A stretch of DNA of 64,000 nt, from contig NZ_LJJF01000002.1 in the NCBI RefSeq assembly GCF_001625365.1, positions 682,001 to 746,000 of the forward strand. Reading direction: 5' to 3'. The notes below the pieces were generated by a model that searched no databases, was not told the DNA's origin, and saw nothing but the letters and a program-made list of their open reading frames with translations. The stretch comes from Streptomyces sp. MJM8645. Lineage in GTDB: Bacteria > Actinomycetota > Actinomycetes > Streptomycetales > Streptomycetaceae. Position numbers and translations under genes: made by a program. Positions 24,931 through 34,700 of this stretch are shown here, one piece after another; the first letter of the stretch is position 1, and each line of letters opens with the position of its first letter.

Positions 24931-26211
24931 TCACACGGTGTCCGGTGCCTGAGCCCGCGCGCCGCCCGGGGCGTGATCACGCAGCCCGGCGAACCAGACG
25001 AACGCCGCCGTGACCGTGGCGAGCAGGCCGAACCCGACGAACACCGGCCGCGGATCGGAGTGGTTCAGCCCGGTCAGGAACCCGGCGGCCATCGCTCCGA
25101 GCGGGCTCGCGGCGAGCGCGGCCATCCGGGCGGTGGCAGTCACCCGGCCGAGGACCTCCCGCGGCACCAACTCCTGCCGAACGCTGCGGATCACCACGAC
25201 GGCCAGCACCGCGGAACCGCTGACCAACAGGTTGAGCGCGGCCAACGGGGCGAGGCTGTCGACCAGCCCCATCAGGGCGAGAGCCACCCCCAGGCAGCCC
25301 GCGCTCAGGGCCACCACGGCGAGCCGCCGCCCGGGCGTGGCCAGCCGGGATGCGCCCGCCGCACCCAGCACGCCGCCCAGGCCGCCCAGGCCGACCACCA
25401 CGCCCAGGGCCGAATCTCCGAAACCGAGCTGGTTCCGTAGGTAGAACGGGGTCAGTGTCTCCACGGCGATGAACAGGTTGGCGGTGGCCTGGAGGCCGGT
25501 CAGCAGCAGGATCAGCCGGGTGTCCCGCAGGAAGCGCAGGCCGTCGGCCACGTCCGCGCGGAGCCTGCGGAGCGCGCCCCGGGTCGTCGTCCCGGCCCGG
25601 GCGGGCGTCCCGCCGAACCGTCCGATCGTGAAGATCGTCGCCAGCGACAGCAGGTAGGTGGCCGCGTTGCCGAACAGAGCCGTGTTCAGCCCGAAGAGGG
25701 CGCTGAGCGCGCCGAACAGGCCGGGGCCCACCACGAGCGAGGCCTGGTTCGTCGCCTCCAGCCAGGAGTTGGCGCGCACCAGCCGTCGGCCCTGGACCAG
25801 GTCGCGGACCGCCACCGTCAGGGCCGTCTCGAAGAAGACGCCGGCCCCCGAGGCCAGAAACGCCAGCACCAGGGCCATCCAGACCCGCAGGTTCCCCGTG
25901 CTCGCGAGCAGTGCCAGCGTCAGGAACGCCGAGAAGCGGACGGCGTCCGTCGCCAACATGGTCGCCCGGGGGTTGAGCCGGTCGACCAACGCGCCCGCGA
26001 ACAGGCCCACCAGCAGGTAGCCGACGGTCCGCGGCGCGGCGGCCAGAGCCGCGGCGAACGGGTCCCCGCTCAGCTCGAGGACGACGAGGGGCACGGCGAG
26101 GAACGCCAGGCCGTCACCCAGGAGCGAGAACACCTGGCCGCCGAAGAAGACCGCGAACTGCGACGCCGACGGCTGCCCCGGCTCAACGGCCGGGCTCTTC
26201 CCGGACAGCAT
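24931..26211 (-). CDS. MFS transporter, probable exporter
   Basis: Encodes 426 aa with about 12 hydrophobic helices. GGAGGGGG precedes the ATG. The pattern GQVFSLLGDGLAFLAVPLVVLE at the start, GLFAGALVDRLNPR between helices 2 and 3, and the ATARMAALAASPLGAMAAGF helix near the C-terminus match the enterobactin-exporter-like/tetracycline-like drug efflux branch of MFS. It is the first gene of a leftward unit with the ATP-grasp gene, divergent from the second ATP-grasp gene. It is likely to export the cluster product or a shunt product. Confidence 0.85.
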   Translation of the reverse strand: MLSGKSPAVEPGQPSASQFAVFFGGQVFSLLGDGLAFLAVPLVVLELSGDPFAAALAAAPRTVGYLLVGLFAGALVDRLNPRATMLATDAVRFSAFLTLALLASTGNLRVWMALVLAFLASGAGVFFETALTVAVRDLVQGRRLVRANSWLEATNQASLVVGPGLFGALSALFGLNTALFGNAATYLLSLATIFTIGRFGGTPARAGTTTRGALRRLRADVADGLRFLRDTRLILLLTGLQATANLFIAVETLTPFYLRNQLGFGDSALGVVVGLGGLGGVLGAAGASRLATPGRRLAVVALSAGCLGVALALMGLVDSLAPLAALNLLVSGSAVLAVVVIRSVRQELVPREVLGRVTATARMAALAASPLGAMAAGFLTGLNHSDPRPVFVGFGLLATVTAAFVWFAGLRDHAPGGARAQAPDTV

Positions 26212-26636
26212 GGGTCCACCCCCTCCGTCATGCTTCCCACCCCGTCCGCACAGTGCGACGGGCCGACACGGACCGTGACGACGCAGCTCATTGTGCAGGC
26301 GGGGGAAGGGGATCGGCGGGCCGGGCACCGGCGGACTTGCGCCAGGCGTAAAGACGACGGCGCACGCCCGTGGCGCTGCCCCCGGAGGGCACGGGTCTCC
26401 TGTTTGCGACATTCGTGATCACGACGACCAGACCGTGCTGCCAGGGACGGAGCTGGTCTGCGAGAGTCGAGCCGCCGGGACCACCCGCCGTCGCTCCGGT
26501 CGGCGTCGGCCCGGTGGCTCGGCATCCCGGCGACGTGCACCCGGCCGACCTCGGCGCCCTGCTGACGGAACCCGTTCCACCGGCGCCAGGACCGGCGTCC
26601 GACTCCCCCCGTTGACCGCGACCGAAGGCGGCGCCC
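26212..26636. other. divergent intergenic region
   Basis: 425 bp between the leftward MFS gene and the rightward ATP-grasp gene. The only notable element is a perfect 12-bp palindrome TCGTGATCACGA at 26413-26424, near the middle, a possible operator. No small gene with a ribosome site was seen. Confidence 0.4.
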
Positions 26637-27926
26637 GTGTCGACCGTTCCCCTGCCCCGGCTCCTCCTGCTCGACGTGCCGACGGGCCCCCGGCCCGCTT
26701 GGTACCTCCCCCGGCTGTGCTCGGCCTACGCGCTGCACATCCTCTGGATCCCGGGTCCCGACCCCGACCTGAACCGCGCCCGCGCCGCCCTGTTCGACGA
26801 GTGGTGCACCCATGCGACCGTGCTGGGCCAGGACACGGCGGCCGACGAACTGACCGACGTCGCGAAGGCCTGGCAGCCCGTCGGCATCCTCGGCTTCGGT
26901 GAAATGGCCCTCGAACCGGTGCACACCGCGGCCGCCCGCCTCGGGCTGCCGGCCAACGCGCCGAGGTCGCTCGCGGCCATCCGCAACAAGCACGAGCAGC
27001 GCCGGCTGCTGGCCGAGGCGGGCATTCCCACCCCGCGCTTCGCGTCCGTCCGCGACCTCGACGAACTCCGCGCCGCCGCCCGGACCGTGGGCCTACCCGC
27101 GGTTCTCAAGCCCAAGGCCGGCGTCGGAAGCCTGGCGACCTTCCAGGTGGACAGCACGACCGACCTGGCCGAACTCTGGTCCGCCGCCTGCGCCGACTAC
27201 GCCGCCGACCCCCGCGGTGGCCCCGTACCGGACTTCGTCCTGGAGGAGTTCCTGGTCGGCATCGGCCCGCACAACGACCCCTGCTACGGCACCTACGCGA
27301 GCGTCGAGTCACTCGTCCGGCGCGGCACGGTCCGGCACCTGGCGGTCACCGACAAGTTCCCGCTCTCCCCCGGCTTCCGGGAGAACGGCGGCATCATGCC
27401 CTCGGTGCTGCCGGACACCGTCCTCGCCCCGCTGCTGGACTGCGCGTCCCAGGCGATCCGTGCCCTGGGCATCACCGACTCCGGCGTCCACACCGAGATC
27501 ATGTTCACCCGGGAGGGTCCCCGGGTCATCGAGGTCAACAGCCGCATCGGCGGCGGGGTCACCGAGATGCTCCACCACTGCTGCTCCTTCGACTCGGTGC
27601 TGGCCTGCGCCGCCATCGCCACCGGCGGAGAGCTTCCCGACTTCTCTCCGCCCACGCGCAGCACGGCCTTCCTCCTGCCCCAGGCCCCGCACCACGACAC
27701 CGTCCTCACCGCCGCCCCGACCGTCGAGGCCCTCCTCGTACTTCCTGGTGTCGCAGAGGCGGAGCTCCCGTACGCCGTCGGCGACCGCCCCCGTTGGCAG
27801 CAGGGAACCCCCGGCGGAACCATGGCCCGCATCGTCGCGGTCGCCGACTCCGCGGCTCCCCTCCTTGACCTCTTCGCCAGCCTCCAGCCCGGTGGCCTCT
27901 TCACCTACCGCGCCGTCCAGCCGTGA
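26637..27926 (+). CDS. ATP-grasp carboxylate-amine ligase (second)
   Basis: Encodes 429 aa from a GTG with only a weak upstream AAGG. Features are RNKHEQRRLLAEAGIPTPRF at the domain boundary, then the ATP-grasp lobe with LPAVLKPKAGVGSLATFQV and DFVLEEFLVG. The metal-binding segment [20 protein letters not shown] is followed by RIGGG. The E-x-N-x-R-x-GGG signature is that of L-amino-acid ligases and related amide-forming enzymes. The N-terminal 110 residues are divergent. The gene stands alone, with its own terminator 10 bp after the stop. Substrates are unknown. Confidence 0.82.
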   Translation: MSTVPLPRLLLLDVPTGPRPAWYLPRLCSAYALHILWIPGPDPDLNRARAALFDEWCTHATVLGQDTAADELTDVAKAWQPVGILGFGEMALEPVHTAAARLGLPANAPRSLAAIRNKHEQRRLLAEAGIPTPRFASVRDLDELRAAARTVGLPAVLKPKAGVGSLATFQVDSTTDLAELWSAACADYAADPRGGPVPDFVLEEFLVGIGPHNDPCYGTYASVESLVRRGTVRHLAVTDKFPLSPGFRENGGIMPSVLPDTVLAPLLDCASQAIRALGITDSGVHTEIMFTREGPRVIEVNSRIGGGVTEMLHHCCSFDSVLACAAIATGGELPDFSPPTRSTAFLLPQAPHHDTVLTAAPTVEALLVLPGVAEAELPYAVGDRPRWQQGTPGGTMARIVAVADSAAPLLDLFASLQPGGLFTYRAVQP

Positions 27927-27936
27927 GATCGGTGGC

Positions 27937-27977
27937 CCTGCGGCGGTGAGGAAACGGAGCGACCCCACCGCCGCAGG
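27937..27977 (+). terminator. terminator of second ATP-grasp gene
   Basis: Perfect 12-bp arms, CCTGCGGCGGTG (27937-27948) with 27966-27977, and a 17-nt loop, 10 bp after the stop. Confidence 0.6.
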
Positions 27978-28211
27978 ACCGGCCGGGACCAAGCGGTGGG
28001 CGGGAAGGGGACGCAGGCGGCGGTGAGGCGTTCGGGAGCCCACAGGCTTTCGCCAGCAGCGACAAAGGGCAGGAGCGCACTCCCGAAGCCGATGAGGTGC
28101 CCCGCAACCAGATTCAAGCGACAGCGGCCGCGATCACCCAGCCGCTGACCTTCTCGGCATTCAGCCGTGGGTTACATCGTTGGTGGCCTCGGCCCCAGGC
28201 CGCGGGAGTGC

Positions 28212-28951
28212 TAGTCCCGTCCTTCGCACGTGCGTGGTTTGGATGAACTGATGATGTGGCCGGTACCTCGGTGGTGTGCGGGTCGTTGGATGAGGTGTGT
28301 CGTCGATATCTCGTTCGCCGCGGTCCCGGGTGCACCGTCCACGCTTCGCTGTGGAGATCGCGCCCGTGATGGAGAGGCGTCTGGGTGCTCTGCCCGCCTC
28401 TGCCGAGTTTCTGCGCCGGCTGGACGTGGCCGGGATCATCGACGGGCTGTGCCCGGTGCGCGATGTCGCGCACCTGACGCACGGCCAGGTCATCAAGGTA
28501 CTGGTAGCCAACCGGCTGTCCGCGCCCGCGCCGCTGGTGCGGGTGGGCAACTGGGCCGCCGAGTGGGCGGTGGACGAGGTCTTCGGGATCGAACCCCACT
28601 CGCGGTCGCCCCGATCTTCCTGCAGCACAACCGACGCATCGCGGCCCTGATCACCGTGATCTGCCTGGCTCTACTGGTCTTCTGCCTGATCGAACGCCAG
28701 GTCCGCCAAGCCCTGGGCCCCGAGCAGACCATGCGCGGCCTCTACCCCGACAGCCGGGCCGTCCGCCCCACCGGCCGCCTGATCTTCTACCACCTCGCCA
28801 GCCTCAAGATCCGGCCCGGCACCGCCACCGACCCGCCCACCATCCTGATCAGCCGAGGAGTCCAAGCACACCTGCTCGAACTCCTCGGCATCGACGAAAC
28901 CCGCCCCCGCTGGCTGCAGACCTAAAAGCCCAAGTGCGAAGTGCGGGGCTA
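28212..28951 (+). mobile_element. internally deleted IS element with both terminal inverted repeats
   Basis: A 740-bp element. The left end TAGTCCCGTCCTTCGCACG (from 28212) and the reverse complement of the right end (28931-28951, TAGCCCCGCACTTCGCACT...) agree at 17 of 21 positions. CTAG occurs at both boundaries (28211-28214 and 28949-28952) and may be the target duplication. Inside is a transposase whose centre is missing. It could be moved only by a full-length relative. The 234 bp to its left (27978-28211) hold no recognised gene. Confidence 0.75.
28297..28925 (+). pseudogene. IS1634-like transposase remnant (N-terminus fused out of frame to C-terminus)
   Basis: The first part (about 28340-28590) encodes a DUF4277-like N-terminal domain, with LRRLDVAGIIDGLCPVRD and HLTHGQVIKVLVANRL. 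At about 28590-28600 the homology jumps, in another frame, to the C-terminal helix region of the same family (PIFLQHNRRIAALITVICLA, then LIERQVRQALG). This ends at 28925. The catalytic core between them (an estimated several hundred residues) is gone, so no active transposase can be made. Family naming rests on recognition of both ends. Confidence 0.75.
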
Positions 28952-29818
28952 GCCGATCCGGCGACGGGACTGGACAACGAGCAGGACGGCCCCCTCAGGA
29001 ACTTCGTCGTCCACCGCGATCCGGACCTCCGTGACCGTGCCGGGCCAGTCCGCGATCAGCTCCTGGCAGATCGCGTCGTTCTCCAGGACGGCCATGAGTT
29101 CGCCGCCCCGGACCGTCTGACCGGGCTCCACCAGAACCTCGGCCACGCACCACGGCACGCCCATCACGGCCTGCGCGGTGAACACCGCCGGCCCCAGTTC
29201 GCGCCAGGCCGGCGGTACCAGCGGCCCGCCGATGCGCTGCTCGACCTGGTCGAGGGCTGCTCCGGCGCACCTGGCGAACGAGGAGTCGTCCGCCAGGTGC
29301 TCGCGCAGCAACGGCCCGACCGCACGGACGTCGCCCAGCCGCGCCAGCGTGTCCACCGCTTCGGACCGCGTCTCGGGATCCGCCAGGCACGCGGCGACGG
29401 CCTCGGTGTGATCGGCCGAACCGTTCTCGGCCAGACCCCGCAGCGCTCGACGGCGGTACTCCGGGCTACGGGTGCGCAGTTGGCGTTCCAGGAACGGCAG
29501 GGCTCGCGGATCCTTGATGTACTCCAGCGTCTCCATGAGTGCCGATTCCTGCGCAGGGTCCTCCGCAACCTCGTCGAAGAAGGTGTCCGGGAAGGCACGG
29601 GCAAGGTGTATCTGCGCTTCCAAGGGGCGCCAGTAGTCGTCCCGGTCGCGGCGCACGATCTCCGCCATGTCCCAGCCCGGCTCGGCCCGGCCCGCCCGAA
29701 TGGCGAGGAGCCGACGAAGACTCGCCGGCCCCGTTGCCAGCAGGCCGTCGAGGGCGCGGTCGTCCCCATACAGGTAGTCCGTGAGGAGGCCGTCGATCGC
29801 CTCGTGTGCCAGGTCCAT
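28949..29818 (-). CDS. HEAT-repeat protein with degenerate lipoyl-like C-terminal domain
   Basis: Encodes 289 aa. Residues about 80-200 form HEAT-like helical repeats (LEYIKDPRALPFLERQL, RRRALRGLAENGS, AVDTLARLGDVRAVGPLL). The last 65 residues look like a biotinyl/lipoyl fold (VEPGQTVRGGELMAVLENDA, then GTVTEVRIAVDDEVPEG). The usual modified Lys of the DK or MK motif is replaced (ENDA), so it is probably not lipoylated. The TAG stop falls exactly in the CTAG at the right end of the IS remnant. The ribosome site is weak. It may be a scaffold or a partner of the upstream oxidoreductase on the same strand. Confidence 0.65.
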   Translation of the reverse strand: MDLAHEAIDGLLTDYLYGDDRALDGLLATGPASLRRLLAIRAGRAEPGWDMAEIVRRDRDDYWRPLEAQIHLARAFPDTFFDEVAEDPAQESALMETLEYIKDPRALPFLERQLRTRSPEYRRRALRGLAENGSADHTEAVAACLADPETRSEAVDTLARLGDVRAVGPLLREHLADDSSFARCAGAALDQVEQRIGGPLVPPAWRELGPAVFTAQAVMGVPWCVAEVLVEPGQTVRGGELMAVLENDAICQELIADWPGTVTEVRIAVDDEVPEGAVLLVVQSRRRIG

Positions 29819-30059
29819 GGGGAGTCGGCCAGCTTTCAGTGGAGCAGCGGGTCAGGGTGGGCACCTTCTCCGCCGGACGGCGCCGCCCGGTTGCTCAACT
29901 ATCGTTCATTGCGGGGGCACTTCCCGACAAACCAAGAAGGACGTCGAACCGGCCGACGACTCCGACTGCGGACGTGATGGCGGACCCGCGACAGGGCCCG
30001 CCACCGGTGAAGCGCCGCTTCGGCGAGGGAGAACCGGGAGCCGCGCAGCCGCGGACGTG

Positions 30060-30926
30060 CTAGCCGAACGACGTGGTGACGGTGTGGTGGAGCCGGGCGA
30101 TCTCGGCTTCCCAGTCGGGGACCGCGCGGGCGGGGACCAGGATGACGTGTTCGACGCCGACGTCCGCGAACTCGGCCAGGCGCTCGCGCAACGCCCGGTC
30201 GCCGCCGACGGCATAGACATCGCGGCTGGTGCAGCCCTGCTTGTGGGCCGAGACCTCGGCGTCCAGCTCGCGCCGGAGCTCGGGGGTGTCGATGGCGGGC
30301 GGCACGTAGACGAGCTGCACCGCGCGGGTGATGTGCTCGGTGCGGCCGAGGTGCTGCTGCTCCTCGTCCAGGACCTTCAGGCGCCGGCGGTACTCGGCGG
30401 GGGTGATGAACGCGGGGACCCAGCCGTCCGCGAGGGCGGCGACGCGCCGTACGGTCCGCTCCCGGCCTCCACCCAGCCAGACGGGCGGCACCCCGGTCGG
30501 GCCGCTGCCGCTGGCTTCCCCGGCGGACTCCCCGACGAGGCGGCGCAGGCGGCGCAGGATGTCCTCCAGGGCGGCGGCCGCTTCGGCGGGGTCCCGGATG
30601 AGGGCCTCGCGGGGGCCGCCGATGCCGAGCTGGGCGACGAACCGGCCGTTGGACCGCCGGTACAGGTCGGTCAGTTCGCGGACCACGGCGGAGGGTTCCA
30701 GGCCAGCGGCGACCAGGACGTGCGGACCGAAGACCAGCGCGGATGTCCGGTGGGCCACTTCCCGTGCCAGCTCAAGCGGCGGGGGCATGTCGTCCCCGTT
30801 GTTGTTGTAGAACCAGAACGAATCGAATCCGTACTGCTCCACCGCGTCGAGCAATTTCCACAAGTGGTCCCGCTTCACGTCATGGCGTAACGAGGTACCG
30901 AAACAGAAGCCGAATTGCAGACCCAT
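30060..30926 (-). CDS. luciferase-like (LLM class) flavin-dependent oxidoreductase
   Basis: Encodes 288 aa; AGGGAGG precedes the ATG. It has the TIM-barrel pattern of bacterial luciferase-like enzymes: GLQFGFCFGTSLRHD at the N-terminus, YGFDSFWFYNN, FGPHVLVAAGLEPSAVVRE, and GRFVAQLGIGGPREALI. Then come VPPVWLGGGRERTVRRVAALADGWVP and a C-terminal GVEHVILVP. These enzymes use FMN or F420 for oxidation, hydroxylation or reduction. It is divergent from the main NRPS operon, so a tailoring role on the peptide is plausible. The cofactor cannot be settled from sequence. Confidence 0.82.
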   Translation of the reverse strand: MGLQFGFCFGTSLRHDVKRDHLWKLLDAVEQYGFDSFWFYNNNGDDMPPPLELAREVAHRTSALVFGPHVLVAAGLEPSAVVRELTDLYRRSNGRFVAQLGIGGPREALIRDPAEAAAALEDILRRLRRLVGESAGEASGSGPTGVPPVWLGGGRERTVRRVAALADGWVPAFITPAEYRRRLKVLDEEQQHLGRTEHITRAVQLVYVPPAIDTPELRRELDAEVSAHKQGCTSRDVYAVGGDRALRERLAEFADVGVEHVILVPARAVPDWEAEIARLHHTVTTSFG

Positions 30927-31708
30927 GAGGCCTCCCTGTCGAGATATTGCCTGCAAGGCACGGCCGCCCGCCGGGCAGGTGGTCGATGAATTGGCGAGAG
31001 CCAGCTGAATACCGACTTCAGGTCCGTGATCCACAGGATTTCCCGCTCCTGTCGGACCCTTTCGAACCGTGTCGAAATAAGGGGTGTCCGCTCGTCGCAC
31101 GCACTCGATGACGCGGATCCGGTGCACCTTCGCCTGGAACGTACCACAGGGGTCAAGCCTTCGAGAAGTACGCCAATCCTGGCCCGGGGCTGGTTTACCG
31201 AGCCATATAACATCCTTTAACCAACCTTCGCAAGGTCCACAGGTTTCACCCAAATCAACGGTGCGATTCGCCCCAAAGTGCACCCTGGCACCGGCCCCGA
31301 GGCGGCAGCAGCGCCGGCGGAAGCGCCGGATCCGGTGTCGGGAGAGGCGGACGCAGCCCTATGTCCAGAAAGTCGCCCTCCCCGCACCTGCGAGAATAAG
31401 ACATTCCGTTTGGTCGTTCTTGAAAAATTCCCAGGGCACATACAGACTCGTTTCGTGAACGGACCCCGGCAGGCCGGAGGTCCGACCCGGGGCACCGATC
31501 CCCGATGGCGCCGACCGCACCTTCACGTACGCGCCCCCGGTTCCCCGCTCAATTCGCCGTCACCGGCATCGGCCCGCTCACGGGCGAACTCTTCGAGTTT
31601 TCAGAGCCCCATGCCCGGATGGCCGCACAGCGACATTCCTCCTCTCGCACACCCCGCGCTCGGACCACCGGCCGAGTGTCGCCAGCACGTACGGAAGGGG
31701 CAACCGAA
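30927..31708. promoter_or_regulatory. long divergent promoter region between oxidoreductase and NRPS operon
   Basis: 782 bp without a convincing gene. It is less GC-rich than its surroundings, notably GAGCCATATAACATCCTTTA at about 31199-31218, where a promoter is likely. A small dyad TGCCT-GCA-AGGCA occurs near 30948-30960. An open frame joins the NRPS from 31505, but that extension is Arg/Ser/Pro-rich, matches no C-domain sequence, and has a poor ribosome site. Confidence 0.45.
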
Positions 31709-34700
31709 GTGAACAGGAGCGACCTGGTTTCGGATTCGGGTCCGGCATCGGATGCCGAATTCGCATTCCCGCTCTCGGCCCCGGAGTTCGGCATCTGGCT
31801 CACCTGTCGGGACCAGCCGGAGTCCTTCAACATCCACCGCGTCTGGGAACTGCGCGGGCAGCTCGACGAGCAGGCCCTGAAGGGCGCCGTCGAGGAGACC
31901 GTCGCCCGGCACCCCGTGTTCGCCCGCCGGCTCGTCGACGAGGACGGCGTGCCCTCCTGGGTTCCCGGCGCGCCGCAGCCGCGATGGACCGCGGTGGACA
32001 CGGCCGCCGTGGACACGGCCTCGGTGGACACGGCCGCGACGGCCGACGCCGCACCCTGGGCTCCCGTCGGGCGCCACCGGTTCGACCTGAGACGCGACTG
32101 CCCCGTCCGCGTCGACCTGTTCCGGCACCGACCGGACCACCATGTGCTCTCCCTCCTGGTGCACCACATCGCGTGCGACGGGGCGTCGCTGGAGAACCTG
32201 CTGGCGGACATCGGCGCCGCGTACAACGCCCGCACCACCGGCGGGCCCCCCTTCACACCGGAACCGGCACCGGCACCGCCCGCGGCAGCGGCCCCGCCCA
32301 CGGCACCTGACCCGCCCGCGCCGGCGGAGCCCTCCCGCTTCTGGCCCCTCGAACTGGCGGACGCCCAGTGGCCGGAGGCCCTGCCGCGCACCCCGGGCCC
32401 CCGGACGGCCGACGCCGACGTCCTGGTGCTCCCGCTGCCCCCGGACGAGGCCGACGCGGTACGCGCGGCGGCCCGCCGCCTGCGCGTCACCCCGTACCTC
32501 ATGGGACTCGCCGCCCTCTACGCGGCGTTCGCCACGCAGGGCAACGCCCCCGACGTCATGGTCGCCACACCCTTCGCCTCCCGGACACCGGCCACCGTGC
32601 CGCTGGTCGGCTGCTTCGCGCGGATGGTCCCGCTGCGCCAGCGGTGGCCCTCGGGAGCCTCCGGCGCCGAGCTCTGCGACGGTGTGCGGCGGACCGTCGC
32701 CGAGGCGCTGTCCCACGCGCACGAGCCGATCCACGAGAGCGCGGACCTCTTCGACGCCGCAGCGCCCGGACTCACCGTCAGTTTCCAGCTGCGCGACCCC
32801 CTCCCGGGGCCGGCACTCGGCGGGCTCGCCGTCCGCGCGATGGAAGCGGTGCGTGAGCCGGCGGCGGCACCCGTCGCAGACACACCGGAGGCGCCCGGAG
32901 CGACTGAAGCGACTGAACCCCCAGGGACCCCTGAAGTCCCCGATGCCCTCGAAGCTCCCGGAGCCGCTCCCCCCGCCGAGCACCCCGGCGCGACGATCGG
33001 CCTCACGCGTTTCGACCTCGAATTCGACCTCTGCTTACGGGCGGACGACGCCTCGGTGACGGTGACGCGCCGGATGCGCGGCGGCACGACCAACGCGGCC
33101 GCCGCCGAACTGCTCGCCGTCTACCGCCGGGTCCTGCTCGCCCTCGCCCGCGACCCCGGGGCACCGCTGCCCCGCTCGACGAGCGCGGCGACGCCGTCCC
33201 TGATCGTCGCGCCGACCGATCCGTCGGAGCACGCACAGCCCCTCATGGAGCGGTTCGACGCCTGGGTGCGCACACAACCTCAGCGACCCGCGGTGCGGTG
33301 CGGCGACGACCTCCTCACCTTCGCCGGCCTGGACCGCGAGGTCACCCGGCTCGCCGCCGCCCTGCGCCGCCACGGCGCGGGCCCGGGCACCGCGGTGGGC
33401 GTCCTGCGCGAGCGGGGCGTCGCCCTGGTCGCGTCCGTGCTGGCGGCGTGGCGGGTGCGGGCCCATGTCGTCGCCCTCGACCCCTCCCAGCCCGACTCCC
33501 GTCTCGCCTACGTCGTGGCGGACACCGGCACCCGCGTCGTGCTGTGCGACCCCGCGTCGCGCCACCGGCTCGACGCGTCGCTCACGATCGTCGACGAGGC
33601 CCCGGGCACCAAGGACGCGCACGCCGAGGCCCCCGACGCCGAGAACGCACACCCCGAAGACGCCCGCGACGCCCGCCCCCACGATCTGGCGTACGTCCTG
33701 CACACCTCGGGCACCACCGGCCGCCCCAAGGGCGTCATGGTCGAGCACCGGGGCCTCGCCGTCCTCGTCGACGCGCAGCCGGCCGGAGCCGGGGCCGCCC
33801 GGGTCGGCGTCACCGCCGCCGTCTCCTTCGACGTCTTCTTCCAGCAGCTCCTCTACCTCTTCCGGGGCAGCTGCCTGGTGGTGGCCGACCAGGCCACGTA
33901 CCGCGATCCGCAGGCGCTGGTGGAGTGGGTCGAACGCAACGACGTGCGCCTGCTCAGCACCTCGCCGTCGATGTTCGCCGCCATGCGCCCCTTCGGAGTC
34001 GAGGAGATGTTCCAACGCACGGGCCTGGAGCTGGACTTCGGGGGCGAGGCGGTCGACGCCACGACCTGGCGCAGGCTGCGCGAGCTGGGTGTCAGGGGGT
34101 CCAACGGCTACGGTCCGACCGAGGTCACGATCCAGACCACGTGGTGCGGTTTCGACGAGTACGGGAGCCCCAGCATCGGCCGGCCCCTCGACGGCACCTC
34201 GGCCTACGTCCTGGGCGCCGACCTCCGCCCCGTGCCGGTCGGTTCCCGCGGCGAGCTGTACCTCGCGGGGCCGCTGGTCACCCGCGGCTACCTCAACGCC
34301 CCCGCGCTCACGGCCGAGCGCTACCTCCCGGACCCCTTCGCCCCGGCACCCGGCGCCCGGATGTACCGCACGGGGGACCGCGTCACCCTCGGCGCCGACG
34401 GACACCTGATCTACCACGGCCGGACCGACCACCAGCTGAAGGTGCGCGGCCAGCGGGTCGACCCGTACGAGGTGGAGGAGGTGCTGCGCGCCGCGCCGGG
34501 CGTCCAGGACGCCTACGTGGCCCGCCGGGGCCCGACCGGGACGGCGGGGCTCCTCGCCTGGGTCACCCCCCGCCGCCCGGGGCCGGTTCCGGTGCCGGGG
34601 GAGCTGCGCGGCCTCGCGGCCCGGCGGCTGGCGCCCGCCGCGGTGCCCGCGCACATCGAGGTCGTCGACGCGTTCCCGCTCACGCTCAGCGGCAAGGTCG

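Noticed and set aside
27978-28211. Fragment of a second mobile element or gene left of the IS remnant
   Set aside because: Both strands have open frames, but none shows a recognisable domain or ribosome site.
31505-31708. Longer N-terminus for the first NRPS
   Set aside because: The extension is Arg/Ser/Pro-rich with no C-domain similarity and a poor ribosome site; the GTG at 31709 has GGAAGGGG upstream.
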